DNA from: Caulobacter radicis
GTDB taxonomy: Bacteria; Pseudomonadota; Alphaproteobacteria; Caulobacterales; Caulobacteraceae
Length of the DNA stretch: 64,000 nucleotides
Assembly (NCBI RefSeq): GCF_003094615.1
Contig: NZ_QDKO01000043.1
Coordinates: forward strand, 374,358 to 438,357
Direction of reading: 5' to 3'
The notes beneath the pieces are model-generated. The model did not search any database, was not told the DNA's origin, and worked only from the letters and a program-made list of their open reading frames with translations. A program made the translations under genes and the position numbers. The number at the start of each line of letters is the position of its first letter. The stretch's first letter is position 1. Shown piece by piece: positions 57,464 through 64,000 of this stretch.

Positions 57464-59257
57464 ATGTCCCGCAATCTCGGCTCCGGAATCTCGGCCGCCG
57501 CCCTCGCAACCGCCCAGGAGGCGGCCGGTCAAGGGGTCCTTCCGGGCCTGCGCGCGTCCCAGCTGGGCGATTCCGCCTCGGCCGATTCGATCGCCCGCCT
57601 CAATCGCGAGGCCAATACGATCCAGGATCCGGCCACCATCAAGCTGCTGAACAAGGCGATCATCGCCGTGCAGCGCGGCGAGTACGCCCTGGCCGAGAAG
57701 ACCGCCCTCAAGGCCCTCAAGAAGAACGAACGCGCGGGCCCGGCCTGGCACGTCCTGGCCGTGGCCCGCGAGAAGCTGGGCGACTTCGCCTCGTCGATGC
57801 ACTGCTACGACGCGGCGCTGAAGCTGCTGCCCGACGAGGCCGCCGTGGCCGGCGACCTTGGCCGCCTTGCGTTCCGCATGGAGATGCCGGAAATCGCCGC
57901 CAAGCTGTTCATGCATTCCCTGAACGCCAATCCCAACAGCCTCGAGGCGACCAACAACCTGGCCTGCGCCCTGCGCGACCTGAACCAGGAATCGGCGGCG
58001 ATCGACATCCTCAAGCCCGCCATCCAGGCCAATCCCACCCAGCCGGTGCTGTGGAACACCCTGGGCACGGTGATGTGCAGCCTGGGCGAAGGCCGCACGG
58101 CCGTGACCTTCTTCGACGAGGTGCTGCGCCTGGCCCCGCAGTTCGGCAAGGGCCTGCACAACCGCGCCTTCGCCCGCCTCGACCTGGGCGACGTGGAAGG
58201 CGCCCTCGCCGACTGCGACGCCGGCATCCTGGTCGCCGATTCTTCCGAAGACCTGGCGGCCATGAGCTTCGCGCGCTCGACCATCCTGCTGGCGCTGGGC
58301 CGGGTGACCGAGGGCTGGGCCGCCTACAGCGCGCGCCTGTCGACCGAGCTGGGGGGCGTTCCCAACTACCAGTTCCCCGTCAAGCGCTGGACGCCCGACC
58401 AGGGCTTCGCCGGCAAGCGCCTGCTGGTGGTGGCCGAACAGGGCCTGGGCGACGAGGTGATGTTCGCCAACACCCTGCCCGACGTCGCGGAGGCCCTGGG
58501 CCCGGACGGCGCCCTGTCGATCCTGGTCGAGCGTCGCCTCGTGCCGCTGTTCGAACGCAGCTTCCCGCAGGCCCAGGTCGCCGTGCACCGCACGGTCTCC
58601 TACCAGGGCCACATCTACCGCGACGCGCCGTTCATCGAGGACTGGTCAGGGATCGACTGCTGGGTCCCGATGGGCTCGCTGCTGGAGACCCTGCGCCCGT
58701 CGGTCGAGGCCTTCCCCAAGCGCGAACGCTTCCTGACGCCCGATCCCGATCGCGTCGCCCACTGGAAGAAGGTGCTGGAGGACGCCCCTCCCGGACCGAA
58801 AGTGGGTCTGCTGTGGAAGAGCCTGAAGCTGAACGCCGAGCGCGCCCGCCTGTTCTCGCCGTTCGAGCTGTGGGAGCCGGTGCTGAAGACGCCCGGCGTG
58901 TCGTTCATCAACCTGCAATACGGCGACTGCGACGAGGAGATCGCCTACGCCCGCGAGCAGCTGGGCGTCGAGATCTGGACACCGCCAGGCATCGACCTGA
59001 AGCAGGACCTCGACGACGTGGCCGCCCTCTCCTGCGCGCTGGACCTGGTCATCGGCTTCTCCAACGCCACCATCAACCTGGCCGGCGCGTGCGGCGCGCC
59101 GATCTGGATGCTGACCGGCGCCGCCTCATGGACGCGCCTGGGTTCGGACCATTCGCCCTGGTATCCGCAGTGCCGCTGCTTCATCGCGCCGGACTACGAC
59201 GACTGGCGGCCGATCATGGCCGACGTGGCCGACGCCCTGGCCGACTTCGCGAAGTAG
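57464..59257 (+). CDS. flmG: TPR-containing flagellin glycosyltransferase FlmG (FlbA)
   Basis: The 597-aa protein has about seven TPR repeats (residues ~50-300, e.g. GPAWHVLAVAREKLGDFASSMHCYDAALKLLP, VLWNTLGTVMCSLGEGRTAVTFFDEVLRLAP) followed by a GT-B-like glycosyltransferase domain (LLVVAEQGLGDEVMFANTLPDV; GPKVGLLWKSLKLNAERARLFSP; ALDLVIGFSNATINLAGACGAPIWML). In Caulobacter the TPR part binds flagellin and the enzyme attaches pseudaminic-type sugar. Start ATG 57464 with AAGG upstream; ATG 57434 is possible. Confidence 0.88.
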   Translation: MSRNLGSGISAAALATAQEAAGQGVLPGLRASQLGDSASADSIARLNREANTIQDPATIKLLNKAIIAVQRGEYALAEKTALKALKKNERAGPAWHVLAVAREKLGDFASSMHCYDAALKLLPDEAAVAGDLGRLAFRMEMPEIAAKLFMHSLNANPNSLEATNNLACALRDLNQESAAIDILKPAIQANPTQPVLWNTLGTVMCSLGEGRTAVTFFDEVLRLAPQFGKGLHNRAFARLDLGDVEGALADCDAGILVADSSEDLAAMSFARSTILLALGRVTEGWAAYSARLSTELGGVPNYQFPVKRWTPDQGFAGKRLLVVAEQGLGDEVMFANTLPDVAEALGPDGALSILVERRLVPLFERSFPQAQVAVHRTVSYQGHIYRDAPFIEDWSGIDCWVPMGSLLETLRPSVEAFPKRERFLTPDPDRVAHWKKVLEDAPPGPKVGLLWKSLKLNAERARLFSPFELWEPVLKTPGVSFINLQYGDCDEEIAYAREQLGVEIWTPPGIDLKQDLDDVAALSCALDLVIGFSNATINLAGACGAPIWMLTGAASWTRLGSDHSPWYPQCRCFIAPDYDDWRPIMADVADALADFAK

Positions 59258-59336
59258 TCGGCAGGAACATCGGGCGCGGGGGCGGGTTTGATTCCCTGAA
59301 CGGGCGGCGATCGTCGCCCCATCAGGGAGACCCGCC

Positions 59337-59717
59337 ATGCCGCCGGAGAACGACTACGACCCGCAGGATGTCGCCGAGGTCCTGGACGAGACCAACCTGA
59401 CCGACGATGGTCAGGACATCGCCAATTTCGACGAGATCGACGACGTCTACGACGTCACCCAGGCCGAAGACGACGCATCCGAGGACGAAGACGACGACGA
59501 CCTCCTCGACGAGTCCGAGTTCGACGAGATCGACGATGAACTCGAAGCGGGCCGCGACGACGAAGGTCTCGACGTCGAGCGCGAACCGCTGGACCCCGTC
59601 GGCGGCGGCCTGTCGGACGAGGACGTGATCTCGACCGACGACGAGGAGCCGTCCGACTACGAGTCGACTCGCCTGGCCGAAGACGACATCGAGGCCCTCG
59701 GCTACGAGCGCCGCTAG
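59337..59717 (+). CDS. Highly acidic protein of unknown function, 126 aa
   Basis: The ATG follows CAGGGAGA. The product is very rich in Asp and Glu, with a run of alternating D/E around residues 45-80 (ASEDEDDDDLLDESEFDEIDDELEAG) and almost no hydrophobic core, so it is likely disordered. The end (RLAEDDIEALGYERR) looks like a short helix. The GC-rich D/E codon bias could create a false frame, but the ribosome site and position support a real gene. Confidence 0.65.
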   Translation: MPPENDYDPQDVAEVLDETNLTDDGQDIANFDEIDDVYDVTQAEDDASEDEDDDDLLDESEFDEIDDELEAGRDDEGLDVEREPLDPVGGGLSDEDVISTDDEEPSDYESTRLAEDDIEALGYERR

Positions 59718-59833
59718 GCCACGATCGTCAAAACCCCGCTCGAAGCGTTCTAGCCGCGCCCTTCGCACCGCCATAGTTGCGCTGTCCGCACCGTCACGTC
59801 AGGCTGTCGCAAGGCCCGACAGGAGATCACCGC

Positions 59834-60001
59834 ATGTCCGATCCGAAGCCCGAAAAGCCCCCCGAGAAGCCGCAAGACGAAGCCGAACAGCCGGAATACC
59901 TGGAAGACCAGCTGGAAGAAGGCCTGGAAGACAGCTTCCCGGCCAGCGATCCGCCGTCGGTGGCGCGCCGCCATCGCCAGCCCCCGCACAACCCGTCTTG
60001 A
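59834..60001 (+). CDS. Small acidic Pro-rich protein, 55 aa
   Basis: ACAGGAGAT precedes ATG 59834. The product is MSDPKPEKPPEKPQ, then a helical LEDQLEEGLEDSFPASDPPSV, then a basic tail. The 'LEEGLEDSFPASDPP' block is common in short uncharacterised proteobacterial proteins. Function unknown. Confidence 0.75.
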   Translation: MSDPKPEKPPEKPQDEAEQPEYLEDQLEEGLEDSFPASDPPSVARRHRQPPHNPS

Positions 60002-60091
60002 TCGCGCGGCGCGGCTCTGTAGGTTAGCCCTGAAGATTTGAACACTTGTTCGAGGCGCGCTCCATCCGGGGCCGCCGTTCAGGGACACCGC

Positions 60092-60958
60092 ATGAGCTCG
60101 CGCTTCGAAGGCACCGCCGACTACGTCGCCACCGAGGACCTGAAGGTCGCCGTCAACGCGGCCGTGGCCCTGGAACGCCCCCTGCTGATCAAGGGCGAGC
60201 CGGGCACGGGCAAGACGGTGCTGGCCTACGAGGTCGCCAAGGCGATGAACGCGCCGCTGCTGACCTGGCACATCAAGTCGACGACCAAGGCCCAGCAGGG
60301 CCTCTACGAATACGACGCCGTCACCCGCCTGCGCGACAGCCAGCTGGGCGACGAGCGCGTCAAGGACGTCAAGAACTACATCAAGAAGGGCAAGCTCTGG
60401 GAGGCGTTCGAATCGCCCGTCCGCCCCGTGCTGCTGATCGACGAGATCGACAAGGCCGACATCGAGTTCCCGAACGACCTCCTGCAGGAGCTCGATCGGA
60501 TGGAGTTCTTCGTCTACGAGACCGGCGAGACCATCAAGGCTCAGGTGCGGCCGGTGATGATCATCACCTCCAACAACGAGAAGGAACTGCCGGACGCCTT
60601 CCTGCGCCGCTGCTTCTTCCACTACATCCGCTTCCCCGAGGAGCAGACGATGCAGGCCATCGTCGACGTGCACTTCCCGGGCATCAAGCAGAAGCTGGTC
60701 GCCGAGGCGCTGCGCATCTTCTACGACATGCGCAAGGTCCCGGGCCTGAAGAAGAAGCCGTCGACGTCGGAGCTTCTGGACTGGCTGAAGCTGCTGCTGG
60801 TCGAGGACATCGACGAGACCGTGCTGCGCGAGAAGGATCCGACCAAGCTGATTCCGCCGCTGCACGGCGCCCTGCTGAAGAACGAGCAGGACGTCCACCT
60901 GTTCGAGCGCCTGGCCTTCCTGGCCCGCCGCGAAGGTAGCGCCCGCCCGGGCCAATAG
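60092..60958 (+). CDS. MoxR family AAA ATPase
   Basis: The 288-aa ATPase has Walker A LLIKGEPGTGKTVLAYEVA near residue 30, Walker B VLLIDEIDKADIEFPNDLLQELDRMEFFV, sensor 1 MIITSNNEKELPDAFLRRCFFHYIRFP. MoxR ATPases act as chaperones with von Willebrand-type partner proteins; no such partner gene is adjacent here. Start ATG 60092 is chosen over 60038. Confidence 0.9.
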   Translation: MSSRFEGTADYVATEDLKVAVNAAVALERPLLIKGEPGTGKTVLAYEVAKAMNAPLLTWHIKSTTKAQQGLYEYDAVTRLRDSQLGDERVKDVKNYIKKGKLWEAFESPVRPVLLIDEIDKADIEFPNDLLQELDRMEFFVYETGETIKAQVRPVMIITSNNEKELPDAFLRRCFFHYIRFPEEQTMQAIVDVHFPGIKQKLVAEALRIFYDMRKVPGLKKKPSTSELLDWLKLLLVEDIDETVLREKDPTKLIPPLHGALLKNEQDVHLFERLAFLARREGSARPGQ

Positions 60959-61034
60959 TCCCGTTACCGCAATTTCATTGGACGCCGGTCGCCGAGCCGC
61001 ACACCTTCGCGCCGAACGTGAAGGATATTCTTCG

Positions 61035-61868
61035 ATGCGCCTCATCCTGGTCCTGGCCGCCGGCGCCGCCGCCCTCGCCGCCTGCTCGCCGCCCGCCTCG
61101 GTGAAGACCGAGCGGCACGAGCGCGTGATCCACAAGCGCGAGCCCCTGCGCGCCATCGAGCGGCTGGACTGCCCAGATCGCCAGGGCCGGCTGACCCGCG
61201 TCAGCATCGCGCCGGATGGCAAGTCGTGCGGCTATGCCGGCGACGACGCGGAGGTGACCCTGCGCCTGGTGGCCCTGCAGGGCGACGACGCCGAAGCCGC
61301 GCTGAACCCGATCGAGACCGACCTCAAGGCGCTGATGCCGCACCTGAAGGCTCCGGCCGCGCCGGGCGCGCCCAAAGGCAAGGAAACCGCGCAGATCAAG
61401 CTGCCGGGCCTCAGCATCGACGCCCGCGACGAAGGCGCCGACATCCGCATCGGCGGCATGACCATCAACGCCGACGACGGCGAGGCCCAGGTCCGTATCA
61501 CCAAGAACGTCACCAGCAAGGACGGCGAACGCTCCACCTCGGTGGAGGAGCGCAAGGACGGCGGCCGCGAGAGCCGCACCGTCCGCGTCAGCAGCTCCGA
61601 CGACAAGGACGGCGAGGTCGACATCCGCGCCGACGACCACGGCGCGGTCGTTCGCCATCGCCAGAAAGAGAACGACGGCGTGCGCGCCACCCTGGTCCTG
61701 GCCAGCGACAAGGCCCCCGGCGGATATCACCTGGCCGGCTACGAAGCCCGCGGCCCCAAGGGCGGCCCGCTGGCCGTGGCCATCGTCAAGGCCAAGGACC
61801 GCAACTCCGAGGACGGCGACCTGTTCAAGGACATGAAGGCCCTGGTCCGCCACAACGTCGGTGGTTGA
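61035..61868 (+). CDS. Lipoprotein of unknown function, 277 aa
   Basis: The signal has lipobox LAAC (MRLILVLAAGAAALAACSP). The mature protein is very hydrophilic, with an acidic and basic-rich repetitive beta pattern (ITKNVTSKDGERSTSVEERKDGGRESRTVRVSSSDDKDGEVDIRADDHGAVV). Two cysteines (LDCPD, KSCGY) lie near the start. I do not recognise it. It lies 76 bp after the MoxR gene and before repeat copy C. Confidence 0.75.
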   Translation: MRLILVLAAGAAALAACSPPASVKTERHERVIHKREPLRAIERLDCPDRQGRLTRVSIAPDGKSCGYAGDDAEVTLRLVALQGDDAEAALNPIETDLKALMPHLKAPAAPGAPKGKETAQIKLPGLSIDARDEGADIRIGGMTINADDGEAQVRITKNVTSKDGERSTSVEERKDGGRESRTVRVSSSDDKDGEVDIRADDHGAVVRHRQKENDGVRATLVLASDKAPGGYHLAGYEARGPKGGPLAVAIVKAKDRNSEDGDLFKDMKALVRHNVGG

Positions 61869-61877
61869 GGCCTCGAG

Positions 61878-62010
61878 ATGCTCCCCCTGAAGGGGGAGCT
61901 GTCGCGAAACGACTGATGGGAAGAGATTGCTGGCGCAGAGGATGCACTGACCTCGTCACGGACTTCCCCCTCCGGCCCTCCGGGCCACCTCCCCCTTCAG
62001 GGGGAGGATC
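61878..62010. repeat. Intergenic inverted-repeat element, copy C
   Basis: Arms CTCCCCCTGAAGGGGGAG and CTCCCCCTTCAGGGGGAG frame a ~130-bp element with an inner GGCCCTCCGGGCC beside the right arm. It is related to copies at 27.2 and 35.0 kb. It lies between convergent genes. Confidence 0.85.
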
Positions 62011-62023
62011 TCCGTCTCAGGCT

Positions 62024-62395
62024 TCAGATCGGCGTGACTTCCATCACCTTGTAGGTCAGCGGCCGGCCGTCCTCGTCGGTGACGGTGACGTACTCGCCGA
62101 CGGCGAAGCGGTGCTCGCCCAGGCGGTGGACCGGCTCGTCGTCGATCTGGTCGTCCTCGTCATAGTCGAAGAACCAGCGCTCGCCGCGCCGGGCCAGGCG
62201 ACCGTCGGCCGCGTCCTCGTCGGGAGCGAAGCGGCGCACCGCGCAGTCCTTCCTCGCCTTGGCGTACTGGGCCTCGTCCAGGTGACCGTCGGCCGTCAGC
62301 GGCGCGGTCAGGGCGTAGCCGCGATGATCGTCGCCGCCGGCGAATTCGGTGCCCGGATTGCGGGCCAGACGCATGACGATGCGCGATAGGGACAT
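62024..62395 (-). CDS. Conserved-type protein of unknown function, 123 aa
   Basis: The product begins MSLSRIVMRLARNPGTEFAGGDDHRGYAL and ends with a beta-rich section, HRFAVGEYVTVTDEDGRPLTYKVMEVTPI. The phrases suggest a small cytosolic protein that binds a ligand through an RGY/GYAL element. It follows the UspA gene after 31 bp on the same strand and is probably in its operon. Function unknown. Confidence 0.75.
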   Translation of the reverse strand: MSLSRIVMRLARNPGTEFAGGDDHRGYALTAPLTADGHLDEAQYAKARKDCAVRRFAPDEDAADGRLARRGERWFFDYDEDDQIDDEPVHRLGEHRFAVGEYVTVTDEDGRPLTYKVMEVTPI

Positions 62396-62426
62396 GGACT
62401 GCCTCCTTCTTGTTGGTTGAAACGGG

Positions 62427-63239
62427 TCAGTGCGACAGGAAGAGCGACGGGCCGTCGGCGTTCAGCAGGCTGCGCGTCGTGCCGCCGAAGATGAACTCCT
62501 GCAGTCGTGGGTGGCCGAAGGCGCCGGCGACCAGGAAATCGGCGCCCTCCGCCTTGGCCGCCTCCAGCAGCAGCTTGGCCGCGTCGTGCGAACCTTCCAG
62601 CACCCGCACCTGGGCCGAAACGCCCCGGGCGGCCAGGAAGTCGACCATCCGGGCCAGCTCGAAGCTGCGCGACGAGGCCGCCGGCGCGCCGGCCACCACC
62701 ACCCGCGAGGCCTTCTGCAGCAGCGGCAGCGCCGTGCGCAGGGCGCGGCTGGCCTCCTTGCCGCCGTCCCAGGCCACCAGCGCCGTCCCGCCGACCTTCA
62801 GACCCTCGCGAGCCACGACTACGGGCCGCTGCTCGTCGGCGATCATCTGCTGGAAGGCCTCGGCCAGCGGGCCCTTGCCGCGCGCGGCGGCGCTGTCGAA
62901 GACGATGACGTCCGACAGCCGGCACTCCATGGCCAGCCCCGCCCAGACGGGCGATTCCAGCGTGGTCACGCGCGACTTCGGATAGCCCACGGCCGCGACC
63001 ATGGTCTCGACGGCGTGCGCGCCTTCGACGGCGGCCTCCTTCAGGCTTTCCAGGGCCGTGACCTGCACGCCGCCCATGAACCCCTCGCCCATCCACGGCA
63101 TCAGGTCGGCCACGTCGGCCGGGGCGTGGACGGCGGCCAGTTCGGCGTCGAAGGCGCCCGCCAGCACGGCGGCGGCCCGCAGCACGCCCTCGTCAGGCTT
63201 GGCTCCCGCCAGCGGCGCCATGATCCTTGCCCAGCTCAT
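62427..63239 (-). CDS. Universal stress protein (tandem UspA domains)
   Basis: A 270-aa two-domain Usp protein. The first half opens with RIMAPLAGAKPDEGVLRAAAVLAGAFDAELAAVHA; the second with GGTALVAWDGGKEASRALRTALPLLQ and ends DFLVAGAFGHPRLQEFIFGGTTRSLL, the ATP-binding G-2x-G-9x-G-S/T-type region. Such proteins respond to stress or low oxygen. ATG 63239 has an ideal AAGGAGG site. Confidence 0.88.
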   Translation of the reverse strand: MSWARIMAPLAGAKPDEGVLRAAAVLAGAFDAELAAVHAPADVADLMPWMGEGFMGGVQVTALESLKEAAVEGAHAVETMVAAVGYPKSRVTTLESPVWAGLAMECRLSDVIVFDSAAARGKGPLAEAFQQMIADEQRPVVVAREGLKVGGTALVAWDGGKEASRALRTALPLLQKASRVVVAGAPAASSRSFELARMVDFLAARGVSAQVRVLEGSHDAAKLLLEAAKAEGADFLVAGAFGHPRLQEFIFGGTTRSLLNADGPSLFLSH

Positions 63240-63419
63240 GATCCATCCTCCTTTTGCCTGGCGCGTGACGGTCGTCGAAACCGGTCTCCACTTTCGACTG
63301 TCACGCGCCTCGGTACGCTTTCTGACAAAACGCATTTCCACAGGCGTCGGGCCGGGCCATCATTGATCTTCATCAAGCGATGCGGCACTCAAACCACCTT
63401 CACCATAAGGAACGATCTC

Positions 63420-64000
63420 GTGGCCAAAGGGCTGCATAAAAGCCCTCCGAGGGCGTGGCAGCGGATGCTGTCGGGACGCCGGCTGGACCTGCTGGACCCC
63501 TCGCCCATGGATATCGAGATCGAGGACATCGCCCACGGCCTGGCGCGCGTGGCCCGCTGGAACGGCCAGACGATCGGCGACCACGGCTTCTCGGTGGCCC
63601 AGCACAGCCTGGTGGTCGAGGAGATCGCCGCCCACATCAAGCCCGACCTGGAGCCGCGCTGGCGCCTGGCGGCCCTGCTGCACGACGCCTCCGAATACGT
63701 GATCGGCGACATGATCAGCCCTTTCAAGGCGGCGCTGGGCGTGTCGTACAAGGACTTCGAGGCCCGGCTGGAAGACGCCATCCACATCCGCTTCGGCCTG
63801 CCGGTGAAGACCCCGGCCCCGGTCAAGAAGCTGATCAAGCAGGCCGACCGCGCCTGCGCCTTCTTCGAGGCCACCCAGCTGGCCGGCTTCGAGCACGGCG
63901 AATCCCTGTCGATCTTCGGCGCGCCGCCGGCCGGCTACGACCTGAAGATCACGCCCCTGCCCCCGTTCGAGGCGCAAGGACGCTACGTCCAGCGCTTCCA
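63420..64000 (+). CDS. HD-domain hydrolase (YfbR/5'-nucleotidase-like), partial at window end
   Basis: The GTG start at 63420 has AAGGA nine bases upstream. The frame continues to the window edge with at least 193 residues. HD superfamily ligands are visible in GFSVAQHSLVVEEI and in LAALLHDASEYVIGDM (the HD pair), with a distal Asp in IKQADRACAFFEATQLAG. The layout matches YfbR-like nucleotidases that act on deoxynucleoside monophosphates, but the substrate is not established. Confidence 0.85.
   Translation, partial: MAKGLHKSPPRAWQRMLSGRRLDLLDPSPMDIEIEDIAHGLARVARWNGQTIGDHGFSVAQHSLVVEEIAAHIKPDLEPRWRLAALLHDASEYVIGDMISPFKAALGVSYKDFEARLEDAIHIRFGLPVKTPAPVKKLIKQADRACAFFEATQLAGFEHGESLSIFGAPPAGYDLKITPLPPFEAQGRYVQRF

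Overview
The window is GC-rich chromosomal DNA of an alphaproteobacterium, most likely Caulobacter or a close relative. The main reason is the flagellin locus at 49.2-59.3 kb (flaEY, flmH, fljJ, flaG, two fljK/fljL-type flagellins, flaF, flbT and a divergent TPR glycosyltransferase), an arrangement characteristic of Caulobacter. Several large TonB-dependent receptors and a yajC-secD-secF cluster joined to homologues of mitochondrial complex I assembly factors fit the same group. Coding density is high and nearly all of it is ordinary chromosome. I see no prophage, insertion sequence, CRISPR array or integrative element.

Layout. 0-5.5 kb: tRNA-Leu(UAG), a 58-aa protein, a probable SAM riboswitch before metA, then a convergent overlapping operon (thiolase-like protein, histidine phosphatase, NAD(P)HX repair enzyme). 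5.7-8.0 kb: glnB-glnA and a GFA-family protein. 8.0-16.0 kb: an outer-membrane receptor cluster with a receptor-like barrel that lacks a clear signal peptide, a small secreted protein, and an ECF sigma / FecR / STN-domain TonB receptor set. 16.2-24.9 kb: ABC-F ATPase, a monooxygenase/Kazal lipoprotein pair, two coupled amidohydrolases (the second lacking metal ligands), a GNAT protein, an unknown protein, and a tandem-repeat M23 peptidase. 25.1-31.1 kb: parE, recN, bamD, lpxC. 31.4-40.5 kb: S9 peptidase, NDUFAF6-like, PuuD-like, NDUFAF3-like, secF, secD, yajC, DUF815 ATPase and an EamA transporter. 40.5-46.9 kb: biotin genes bioA // bioF-bioD, an oxidoreductase and a TonB receptor. 47.3-49.2 kb: ssb and two envelope proteins. 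49.2-59.3 kb: flagellin synthesis, modification and control. 59.3-64 kb: two small acidic proteins, a MoxR ATPase, a lipoprotein, a UspA pair and an HD-domain hydrolase that runs off the window.

How genes work together. The flagellin block forms one circuit: sigma-54 promoters with FlbD-type palindromes drive the two major flagellins; FlbT and FlaF act after transcription; FlmH and FlmG modify the product. The leaders of the two major flagellin mRNAs carry matching tandem hairpins with A-rich loops, a likely FlbT target. Three related ~135-bp inverted-repeat elements (27.2, 35.0 and 61.9 kb) and one REP-like pair (22.9 kb) lie between genes. Three convergent gene pairs end with interlocked stop codons inside a CTAG.
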